DNA from: Psilocybe azurescens
Lineage: Eukaryota > Basidiomycota > Agaricomycetes > Agaricales > Agrocybaceae
Direction: 5' to 3'
Length of the DNA stretch: 64,000 nucleotides
NCBI GenBank assembly: GCA_023853785.1
Contig: JAJIRX010000622.1
Span: 1,364,001 to 1,428,000, forward strand
Shown: positions 11,726-22,258 of the stretch, piece by piece
How the letters are laid out: the number at the start of each line of letters is the position of its first letter
How positions within the stretch are numbered: position 1 is the first letter of the stretch
Program-made: the position numbers and the translations under genes
The notes under the pieces: generated by a model
What the model was told of the DNA's origin: nothing
Databases searched by the model: none
What the model saw: only the letters and a program-made list of their open reading frames with translations

Positions 11726-14352
11726 TCAGCCCTTTATCTCGACAACGATATTAACAATCATGATAAGCGTGTATGTCGCTATCAGCAAAACACCCCATTG
11801 CCGCGTGAGGAAGTAGCCGTTGAGGGGGACGAAGATGAGGGTGGCGGCGAGCAAGAACAGAAGGCCGAAGGCGCTGACGAAAAGTGTTTTTGATAGCTCT
11901 AAGCTGTATGGCTGGGAGGTTTGATGTATGATATATGAACCAGAGATACCGATGCCCAAGAGAATATTGAGCATTGGGCCTCCGAAGCAAGCTGAAAATC
12001 CCATGATAGGGGCGAAAACCTGAGGAGCATGAACAATCAATAAAGGTCAACGTTGAAATGAAAACAGTAGTCGTACCGCCACGCTCATATTTGCTACAAG
12101 GTCAGCAAGTGAGTTACCAACAGCAAAAATAGTGAGACCGATGATAGCATCTGATAGACCAAAGATGAAGCCAAAGGTCTTCGAAAAGGAGTCAGCATGA
12201 AGCCACCCCGAAAGTAGCCAAGAAGCCTTTGCATACCTGAAGGACATTGACAACCTCATCAGCAATCGCCATGATCCAGATGATGGAAACGAAGAATCCC
12301 ATCGAGCATCTAGTCATACGAGCGGCGGGGCTATTGCCCTTTTCGCTATAGATCACTACCATAGTGCCCGCGGAGAGGCCTGCAATAAGGGCTCCTAATA
12401 ATAACCACATAATGTTATGTTTGTTGCCTGTACATCGTCTCAGTCTGATAAAGCTTCCTGCAAAAGAAAACAGATTTCACGTACCAAAAGAACCTTCACA
12501 CAGAACAATGGTCCCAAAACGCACTGTATTGCAGTGAGCCACTTGCTGAATAGAAGCTCGTGCATGTTCTCTTCCACTTCCTCTTCGGCGATCAAGATGC
12601 GCTCCATGCCCTCTTCTTCGAAGTCCACGAGTCTTGCATCACCGTTGTACATCTTTTCCGGGGCGGTACGCGGGTTCTGATACGGTGTCACCACTACTGG
12701 AAGCGTCAAGGTTAAGCATAGCACCGCAGGCGTGGCAAACACGCATGCGATTTGGCCTACGACGCTCTGTTTCCGGAAATTGTGTAAAGTGGGAAAGAGA
12801 GTATGGAAGATTTTGCCCAATGTAGCCCAGACTTGTTGGCGTTTGGTCAATGGAGTGTATAGCTGTTCTTCACTGTCGGCTTCAGAGGCAGTCAGGGATG
12901 GAGAAGCCGGGGTGCGAAAGATTGAAGGTACAGGGGCTGCACAGAACCGAAATAGTCATCCGACTCTTCGGAAAGCAGATCTCGCCGTTCATCGCGAAGT
13001 GTCGCATTTGGTGAAGAAGAGTTCGGACGTCCTCTAGTGGGGAGTTGAAGACTGTTTAGGGTTTCTTCGTCCATGCTTGACTGAAGTGAAGAATGAGGAC
13101 TTCTAGTCACACTCAAGCGATTGTGGTAATGGCCGCCAGCATATGGTGTAATTGGCGTTTCGAAGAGGCCTAATGAGTTTCCTGCAGCCTGCTTCTGCAG
13201 CGATGCTACAACATCCCGAAATTCCAGGGCACCGATGAGAGAGAATGAGGGTAGTTGAGTGACGTGGGATGGTACTGGAGAAGGTGAACGTGTAGGACGG
13301 GGTGGTATATTGGTTTGTATCCGAGGAGGATTGGGAGCAGATATCGCGCGCGGTCTGTGGGGTGTAGGTGGGCTGACAGTCAACGTTGGTGATGCTATAA
13401 AAATTATAAGCATAAGCCCGAGGATCGGAATGCAAGTGTTCTTACGGTCATCGCTGTACTGAGGAAAAGGCTCAGCGAATTCATCTCTTTCTCGAGCCTC
13501 CCTAAGACGTCTGCGTTCCTTGCTACTTTCCCACCAACTTCCGAGAATAACGACCAATACATATGTTGCATATAAGCCGACGAGTGCTCCTGCCTCTAAT
13601 CGCGAGATTTCGCCGTCCCATAGAATTGTCAGTATCAGAGTTACTGCGAGGCCAAAGAAGCCGACATCTCTGAGGAACGGTGTGCGGTGTACTTCGAAAG
13701 GCTTGATGATGCACATGGACCCGACGACGCACGAGACAATAAAGGTCGCCGCGCCAAGTAATTCGCCCAAAGCTAGACTACCTGAGTCGGCGCGCATCGC
13801 CGAGAAGGTCGAGAATAAATCTGGGCTGCCGTTTCCAAAAGCCAAAAATGTTACTCCTGCGACGTTCTCGTCCAAGCCGAGTAGCTGGGACATAGTGGAG
13901 AGATTAGGGGTAAAGAAATCAGAAGCACTGATTCCTAGGGTGGAGAAGAGAAAGGCGAGCCAGAACAGAAGACCTATGAACACAAGAGGTCGCAATGCAG
14001 CATCCGTGCAAAAGTAGCGGTGAAGATATTTGATTCCGAGGACTGTGTCAGAGGGTGGACAATCCGCGTCAACGTGCCTGCATTGGGTGTCAATTGGATA
14101 TGCTAGAGGTTGGCACTGCACACGAATCAGCAGAAGACAGACATTGAGCAATGCTATACTGACCTGGTCCGAGCTGTGCTGTACTCGACTTTCCTGAGTC
14201 TGAGATAGTTCAAATGATATGCGCTTCACGAGACTTGCTTCGTCGTGGAGCAAACTTGATTCCATAGGTTGGCCATATCGACCTCTTGACCATAGGATAC
14301 AGTTCACGATGAGAAAGAATACGAACAATGGCCTCGTTGTGCTCGTGGACAT
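11726..14352 (-). CDS. Cation/Ca2+ exchanger, CCX/NCLX-type (YDL206W family)
   Basis: Membrane antiporter of the Na+/Ca2+ exchanger superfamily, CCX branch (human SLC8B1/NCLX relatives). An N-terminal hydrophobic segment and a Cys-containing lumenal region (CPPSD, HRYFCTD) come first. The first alpha repeat is GVTFLAFGNGSPDLFST (about 13800-13860), followed by several helices. A long Ser/Pro-rich cytosolic loop spans about 12900-13400. The second alpha repeat is LTIFAVGNSLADLVAN with GFSACFGGPMLNILLG near 12000-12140. The protein ends IVVEIKG. ATG 14352 is used; the longer frame begins with GTG. The frame in the loop near 12937-12945 appears to lack one base (see findings). Ion preference and the membrane in which it sits cannot be read from the sequence. 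Confidence 0.85.
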
Positions 14353-15239
14353 CACTGAGTGAAGACAAGGTAATGACTGTGAGTGGTGAGCAGCAACATG
14401 CGGTCAGGTCGAAATGAGCTGCCAATATAAATCGTTAACTCCATCTTGCTGTGCTGTGGTCACCACTTCAAATTTCAAACCCTAACCACTGTATACAGCT
14501 CCAGATCTGCGCCATGACAGGGCTCATCGAAGACTTGCTAATCCCCACAGCGTGCCAATAACGGTTATCTCGGATCTTCTTTTAGGTCTTTAGTAGTTCC
14601 TTGCAATGTTTTCTACAACATGAAATTGTTCCCTTGGCTTAGTCTTATTGCAAGCAACCTCACAATCAACTTGATTTGAAGATTAATCCGCGAGCCGCAC
14701 CGACAGATATTCCAGCACTTTCTGGTTCTGCCATCTGGTTCTGTGACCGAGTCGTGTTGGATATGTTTAGCTTTTGGACGATGGAAGGTGTACGTGCTGT
14801 TTAAGTCCTGCCGGTTTCGTCGAGGTGAACTAACGTACGTAGATGGCTCACCTAAACCTATTGGTGGGCACTCAAGAACAGGCAGAATTTTCTTTCTTGT
14901 CCAAATATTCATATAGAGATAATGCATTATTATATCCGTGGATGCCTACTAGGGTATAGTTCCTGTATGTATGTATAGGGTATCATTAAACCGCCTTCAA
15001 CGCATGTTCGATAGGCCACGTCATGCTCAAAACTTGTGGATCCTGTTGAACTGCACATTATAGGCCATTGTCCAATGTCAGTATTTCGTGTGTACTGGAT
15101 CTTTTCGGTTTATCCTGTTTAGCCAAGACGATTAACTGCAACTCGACCAATATGTCCAGTTCTATATATTCACCAATGCCTGCTCTCCCCTTTCAGTGTC
15201 AACCACAGCTGGTCTAATAACACTATCCCGGGATCGAAT
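14353..15239. other. Intergenic region, CCX promoter side
   Basis: 887 bp between the CCX start and the DUF6534 stop, both genes on the minus strand. An open frame at 14613-14927 has no family pattern or codon support and is treated as noise. No repeat or RNA gene seen. Confidence 0.5.
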
Positions 15240-17109
15240 CTATCGAGAAAAATAAGCCTTGGATTCACTAACGAAATAGGGATTATGTACTTCAAATAAG
15301 TTTGATGCACGATTATCTACCGCTGAGGCGACCTTGAATCGTGTTGACATCTCTGTGGATGAGAATCTTTCACGTTCAGGCTCCCGCAAATTAGCACGCG
15401 AGTTGAGAACAGCCAGCAATGAATTAGCATATACTGTCAAAAAATCAGAGTCAGTGAGCGTTACAATGTATAATAAGCGCCGAAATTTACATTTGCCAAT
15501 GGTGAAATCAATGGCAAATGAGTAGAACGTGTTGGGGATGACGGCAAATGCCACTGTTTCGACAATTGCTACTGCCCTGACAATCATTTAGGACAGACAA
15601 TTGCATGGCAGAACTACAGCAGCAAACTCACGACGTTAATATACACCGGTTAATGGCGTATAAAATCAACTTGTTGATTAGGCCATTCGTATTACTGTCT
15701 CTGTAGTCCGGTCGTGTGCTATGTAGCAGAAGACACAAGGCAGCCGCAATCAACACGTCGGATACTATCGTCATTATTCCAAATGGGACCACAGCAGTGA
15801 CCTGGAATGACGCTTTAGTAGATTGTCGACGTCGACGGACCGCAAGTACTTACAGATAATTCTCTTAGCAGGATAAATTGTTTTTAACAAAGCTACAGGT
15901 GGTTTTCGGTGTCAGATATCACAGTGGGTCCATACTAGCAGACACTTACAGGTTTACAACAGTTCCTGATCATAAAATGCTTTAAGAATATAATTCATAT
16001 CAAAACATTTCCACGTACTGATACCAAAGGCTTCCTCAAATTTTAGCACAATGTCTCCCCTTCACAAAAACCAGTAAGCACTCACCGAAATGGAGAAGAA
16101 CCGTGACGAAAATGACTCCTCCCACCCAGTACCGTCGAGCAGGAGAGCAAACTACATGAGATAGGTATTAGCGTCCTTCTTGCTAAAGGAAACCATTCAC
16201 ATACGAAGAAAAATACGGTGCGTGAAAAATCTAATGCGGAAAGGGATTAGACGATGTACGTGGAGGCGAACAAGGATACAGACGCTTGGACGATAAATGC
16301 TATTAGTATCTGTGGGATCAACCAGTTAGTTGTGTTTGTTTTATTTCATGGGGTTCGTGTGAGGATTTACATTAAAAGCTGTCGACATCTTGTCCCAAAT
16401 AAGCTTCAAATATTAAATCAAGGTAGACGACGCACAAAAAGTGACCTAGATTTTGTCCGTTCATCAGCTTGATCGTGGCAAGGTTCACAGTAGCATACCA
16501 AATCCCATTAGAAAGAATAGTGGGGTCTACAAAGCCGACAATCTAAACGAAATATTAGTAAACTTTACTAGGGAAAGGTGAAGTTTGTTACAAGGTAGTA
16601 GTGTACTGCATGACACACTATACAGTTGAGGTCAGAAACGCATCTATCATCAAAGCAATAGGCAAACTAACTGAAAATGACGTGAATGGTGTCCATGACC
16701 CTGATATTCCTCTATTAGAATAGACAATAATAACCAGATGAGGCAAGATCTAACCAAATGAGAGCAACCTGCATTCGCGCATCTTATCAATAAAGGATGA
16801 TCATACAGAGGCGCAAAGAAACTGACGAGCGATTTCGTTGCAATATTATCTCGAGGAAATGATAGATAGTAGAAATAAGCCTTTCATTTTGTTCTTGAGA
16901 CGTTTCTTCATTTGGAAGGAGAACATTGAAAGTACCTGTAGCGTCGTAATTCCATAGATAGCCATAGTGACGAACGCTCCGGTAAGCATCGCGCCTAGAA
17001 AACGAGCGTGGGTTTGTGAGTTTCAACAACTCGTGTTTGTATTCGTTCGACTACTGTGCGCACCAAATGTATCGGTAATGTCGAGTTTTCCTTCGAGAGA
17101 TGTCATCAT
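15240..17109 (-). CDS. DUF6534-type multi-pass membrane protein of agaricomycetes
   Basis: Expanded agaricomycete family of unknown function with about seven membrane helices. The start at 17109 gives MMTSLEGKLDITDTFGAM and, after an intron, LTGAFVTMAIYGITTLQ (first helix). A later exon has VMDTIHVIFS, the conserved WxxDTxH-type block. Another has IVGFVDPTILSN. The C-terminal DUF6534 signature is LLYIVTLTDSDFLTVYAN followed by SLLAVLNSRANLR, the family's usual YxNSLLAxLNxR block. Many small exons cover the central helices, where I could not fix every boundary. No function is proposed. Confidence 0.8.
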
Positions 17110-18602
17110 GCAAGTCCCAGTGATTGAGACAAGCTAATTCGTGATTTTGTACAGCTGAACACAACCGAAAGACGCCGCACACGGCGAGGCGCCGTCGAGT
17201 ATAACAGGTTTCGCAGTGCGGCTAGGAGAGGTGGCAAAGTGGTACAAACTCAAGGCCAGATAGCAACATGGAAGAGCAAGGGAAGAAGCAAGTCAAAAGG
17301 TCAATAACCTACGCAGACTACGATAGGAAAGGTAGATCCCGTCAGCACGATCTTCCACGAAATGCAGTTTTATGGGGTAATCTCCGACGGATTGGCCATA
17401 ATGCATAGATGTTCAGGGCCCACGCACTGCAGAGCCCCAGTTGGACGAGTATTCGGATGTGCGGGATGGTGTCTGTTGTGCAGATCGCCAGGTTGTGCAG
17501 TTGTAGTCCAGGCATCTCGACTTCTCCATGGATGATTGATCCATGTGCATTGTGTCCGAAAACACCTTACAATCATTGATGTCGCTTTGGAATGATGTGA
17601 TCAAACTGAAAAGCGTCTTCATTTTAGGAATATGATGGCAGCTTGACCCAGCTTAAATCTGATAGGTACTTGGATGAGAAAGAAACAAAAGAAACGTAGA
17701 CCGGGATGTCGTTCAGGAGGCTTGCTAGTAACTCTACCTTTATTCAAGGCCCGACTCAGATTTACAGCTCTTCATCTCGATTTTGAGGGTGGCCAACTTG
17801 GAAGAAAAAAAGAATATGTGAACCGCAATTTGCTGTAAAATGTCGAGAATGAGGCCAACTTGACAGCGAGCGCCAGGCAACCCCTCGCCTCAAACATTGC
17901 CATCTAGGTCCCTCGCTGACTTTTTGCTCTGTCATTCTCCGGCTTTCATCGTTGTCTCCCTGTGAAATTGCTCCATAGGCTATCCAGACATGTGAAAGAC
18001 GATAAAAGACGACGCAATCGGACATTCTTCTGCCATATTAACAGTCGAATTGATCCCGTACCGGTGTTATATTCACTGCGCTCAAATCCCTGCACGCCGA
18101 TTTCGTTTGGAATGCATATGCCGTGCTGCTTAATGTGATTAAGCTGATATAAGGCCATCGTCCGCAATCGTTACAGAAGATATGTGTCCTCACAATCAGC
18201 ATGAAGTAAGTGGCGAAAATCTGCATCGCGAACGATGACCCGACGCAAGGTCTCACATGCCACTTGAAACCGACGCCATTTTGCACACCCCAGGAGCTAA
18301 GACAATCTCCTTCTCCAATATCCATTGACATGGCACACAAACCCCCAATGATTCCCTCTTGAGGATCAGAAAAACATACTCATGAGGATAGTGGTATTTA
18401 AGTGGATTGGATGTTAGCCAAGGTCTCGGGCGAGCCGGTGTTTCCGAAAAGCTCTTCAAGGTTGCCTCAGACAAGCAAGGAATCCATCATGCATCAGTGA
18501 TCACCGTGCTACTTAGTGGCAAATGAATCTTCACCAATTGCCGAGCATTGCTGGTCGGATAAGTACTTGTACCTTCCCAAAACATTCCTCACTGTCTTCC
18601 AG
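17110..18602. other. Long gene-poor stretch
   Basis: About 1.5 kb between divergent genes. Several minus-strand open frames lie here. Fragments at 18050-18475 vaguely recall the agaricomycete DUF6533 family (PHEYVFLILK, RLRTMALY) but do not join into one protein and lack its membrane helices. At most a decayed relic; otherwise promoter and UTR sequence. Confidence 0.4.
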
Positions 18603-20055
18603 ATGTTTTCGGCACGGACTTTAGCATGGGTGCCTATTGTTATAGTGAGTCCTCGTGTTTCTGAAGTACGTGCCAGTTCAACGTGAATCCTGCTGTTCAT
18701 AGGGCGTGCTGTTGTATCGCAGCGGAGACCTTCTCTTGAATGGCGTTCTCAATCGTTCTTCGTTCCCTCGAGGATATATAGCAGACGGGAACTACTCGTC
18801 CGACTGCAAGACTGTTCGCGACTACACGGTTTCACCGGAGGAAAGTCTGAGATTTTGTGAGGACGAGACATTCTGGGAATTGTACGACGCACAGGCCAAG
18901 CTCGCCGAACGCACTGTTATTGTCAGCTGCGACCCCGGTCGTAAAGCTTGGAACACGGTGATGGGACCTCTGCGAGATCCTACCCCTCACGGAGGGTTGT
19001 GGCTTTACGCATTCGCTGGTGACGCGACGCGACGCGACGGAAAAGCGACGCGTATTCTGAACCCAAATATCTCTGTTAACCAAGCTCATCGAATCACGTT
19101 GAAAAACTATCCTCAAAATCATGACTTTCATCCTCTTGGATTAGAAATATGGCCCTCATATTCAGGCAACTCTTCCAACCTCTACGTGATTAATCATGCC
19201 CGAAAAGAAACTGTTGTTGAGCACTTTCTTTTGAATCCTGCCCATCCCACAGAGGCAAAGCACATTCGCACCATTCGTTCTTTGCATTTCCTCTCAGCAA
19301 ACGGCCTAGCGCTCACTTCTCCTGACTCCTTCTATGTCTCCAATGACCATCTCATGACGCGTCGCCTGCCGATCGTGGGCCATGTACTTCCCTTGGTCGA
19401 ATCAATTCTGGGTCTCCCGCTGGGCTTTGTTTCGCATATTACACTCAACAAACACACATCTACAGAGACTGATCCCATATCAAAGAAAGAGTTTGCCAAA
19501 ATGTTCATCCCTTTCGCCAACGGTGTTTCCATATCATCGTCAGGTACAGATTTTGCGTTGGCGTCCACCTCGATGGGCGAAATATTACTTTATGAACGTG
19601 ATCTTGCAACAAATGCGCTCAAGCATAAAAAAGAAACCATCCGCCTGCCTTTCTTCCCAGACAACGTCAATTTCTCACCTTCAAATTCTTCCAACGGCCT
19701 GGAAGAAATTATCGTTGGAGGTCACCCAAATTTCCCGGATCTTATCCAAGTTGCCAAAAGCAAAAGTGCGGGAAGCCCATCATGGGTGATCGCTATCGTC
19801 CCGAAAGAGAGTGGGAAGGGTGAACGAAGTCTAGTCTTTGATCAAGATGCGCCGGTGTCAACGAATAGTAAGATCCAAATGGATGGGGTTCGCTGGACAA
19901 TGAAAACTCTGTTTCAGAGTGATGGGGTAGAAGAGAAAAGAGGGTTCGCCTGTTCGACGGCAGGACTACGAGATCCTGACAGTGGTGTTATTTACGTGAC
20001 AGGGATCTATGCCCAAGGTGGTATGATGGTTTGCAAACCTGGTCTGGCGAACTAA
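18603..20055 (+). CDS. Paraoxonase/arylesterase-like six-bladed beta-propeller protein
   Basis: Resembles the serum paraoxonase/arylesterase family and fungal SMP-30-like propellers. Exon 1 (from ATG 18603, MFSARTLAWVPIVI) is a short hydrophobic leader. One intron joins it in frame to a 1.35-kb open exon beginning GVLLYRSGDLLLNGVL, as in PON N-terminal anchors. Family-like blocks are HPLGLEIWP, the LYVINHAR segment, LTSPDSFYVSNDHLMTR (calcium-binding Asn/Asp positions of PON type) and FANGVSISSSG. The end is IYAQGGMMVC. The protein is predicted to enter the secretory path and stay anchored or be retained. Substrate is unknown; lactonase activity is only inferred from the family. Confidence 0.8.
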
Positions 20056-20632
20056 AGAGGTACTGTAAATATATCAGTAGGAAACATGTTTAGAATTGGG
20101 TACATTACTTACCAAGCACTAGTGCTATATGTTATCGGTATCGGAGTATTATGGATGAGTATCGAGGAGAGGAAACTCAAAAGGAAGGTTAAATTGGATA
20201 CATTGGATACAGAAATAAAGAGATAAAAGCAAAACACCACAACCAACATCCGAAGTTCAATGACAGTACATATATACGCCCACATATCGAGAAGGTTGAA
20301 AGAAAAAAGACAACAGGGTTAGAATCTATAAACTAAGAGAAAACTAATAGATAAGCCGGCATTCAATCAGGACTGTGTGGGCATGTGCATCATTGCACAA
20401 GAAGGAAGAGCAGGGTGAATCGTGAACAGCCAAGCTGTTTATCGTGCACTGATATACAAAGTTGGATTACTGACGCTTTATAAAAGGTAACAATAGAGGA
20501 GAGCAATGATATAAAAACGACAAGAATTGAAAAAATGTAGGGAAAGCAAACAAATTGAAACGTAAAAAGGACAACGATCGTTGGCCGCAGCGTTAGGGGA
20601 AAGAAAATGACCTCTCGGTCACCTCTTTAGCT
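20056..20632. other. Intergenic region between convergent PON-like and BQT4-like genes
   Basis: 577 bp between two stop codons. A-rich on the plus strand (many AAAG/AAAA runs), consistent with 3' UTRs. No gene seen. Confidence 0.5.
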
Positions 20633-22083
20633 CTAAAAGAAGGTTGGAAGGTACCTACAATGAAGTTTAGTTATGAACGATATACAACATTGAGCCGCAA
20701 TAGACACTCACACTGCACCCATACCCACTGCGAAAGCCGCAATCCCCCAGGCAAACGATTTTGCCCTGGGTTCCAAATGGAAGCGACCCACTCGTCTATT
20801 TGTCGCAATAGCCCGTTCCTGCGTCTCAGGCTCCTTGAACTCGAATTTCAATGGTTCCGTTTCCTCCTCTCGCTCCCTCTTCTTAGTAGATGACTCCTCT
20901 ACAGTATCCATAGTTGCATCGGCAACGGGTACCACTTTGGCCGCATCTCGCTTGGCTTTCAAATCTTCAATGAGCTTCTGTTGTTCCTTAACGTCCTCCT
21001 CATGTAGTTGTGATCCTGCAATACCATCTTCTACCAATTGACTCTCTTCCTCTACGGCAGTAAGGTCCGATTCACCCGGGGTTAACGACGTCGAAGGAAC
21101 AGGCTCCTTCTTAACGGATGAACGGGTCGCTTTGGGGGTACGGATAAGCGAAGTAAGAGGCGCGACTGAGGCGACAGTAGATCGTGGTGCAGGACTCTTA
21201 GTACGCGTAGACCTTCTAGGGGTCGGGAGTTTCGATGGCGCAGGTGAGCCCCGCGATGGAGGTTTGCTGCTCTGGGGTGTGGGAATAGGAGAGGACTCTT
21301 TCCGGCGCTTGGTAGGAGGAAGTACGGCAGTAGGCGACGGTGTGGGGAGCGTCTTTGTGGCGGACGGTGGTTTAGAGGATACAGTGGTCGCTGAGGGTGT
21401 AGTCGTTTGAATGACGGGGGCGGTGACGGCAGGGACATTATTCGACCCTGCTGCTTTGCCGGACCTTCTATAGGTCGCATTTGGATCAGGAGCCGCATCC
21501 ACGACGGCGTTGATGAGCTTCCCTAGAGCATAGCTCTTTCCTAACTCCAATGCAATCTGCGGGCTCACCCACGTTCCAGCGAGACGGGTGATGTGAGCGT
21601 CTTTGGTTGAGCCATTGTTCCCACTTAGGTCATAGCTATCTCTAACATATTGAATCTCGATTTTCTCGTCAATTTCACTCGCGTTTGGGAAGGCGGCGCG
21701 GAACATCGTCGTCAGACTGACGGCTCCAGTGTCGAACCTACGAAGGATGAAGGCATGACCGGTGTCCTGAAAGCAAGCCATTGAATTGTTAATTGGATAG
21801 AACGATGAAAAGAATTAATCGTGGCATACAGTCGGTGTTTCGATTTTGAGTCTTCCGACCTTTAAACCATAATTATCAATCTGGATGTTTAGGGAAGATA
21901 TACAAGATGCATACAAGGATGTCTTTCCCTTGGCAATTCAAGATTTGGTACTTGACTGGAGGGGTATTTGGAGAAGCCACTAGGGAAAATGAGCGGGAGT
22001 TGTATATATAATAAAGTGAACGCACAATGATCTTGTAGTTTGGGGTTTGCGAATCGGACAGGCAACGGTGGACGAGCGACCAT
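20633..22083 (-). CDS. BQT4: BQT4-like APSES/KilA-N domain protein with C-terminal membrane anchor
   Basis: Resembles fission yeast Bqt4, an inner-nuclear-membrane protein that tethers telomeres, with an APSES-like (KilA-N fold) N-terminal domain. Start MVARPPLPVRFANPKLQ; the next exons read YQILNCQGKDILVGRLKIETPT, then GHAFILRRFDTGAVSLTTM and WVSPQIALELGKSYALG. These are the core APSES strands and helices. About 150 residues of Ser/Thr/Pro-rich basic linker and an acidic Glu-rich coiled stretch follow. A last small exon (20633-20655) completes a tail helix reading SFAWGIAAFAVGMGAVYLP. A DNA-binding APSES factor would not normally end in a membrane helix, which favours BQT4. Function in a basidiomycete is inferred. 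Confidence 0.75.
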
Positions 22084-22258
22084 GATAGCGGCGGGTGAAA
22101 AGTGTATTCAAATTAGAGGTGCGTGCTGTCCGTGATCATGACTCTATGTCAACACATCAAAACACAATCTCGCGTCTTTCCCACGATCAGCTCATTAAAC
22201 AATCAAATAAGTTCTGTTGCCTTGCGTACATGTTATATCTCTATCTATTTTATTTCTC

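Noticed and set aside
17946..18475. Fragments recalling a DUF6533 membrane protein (PHEYVFLILK, RLRTMALY)
   Set aside because: The pieces are in different frames, lack the hydrophobic helices of the family and cannot be joined by plausible introns; at best a relic.
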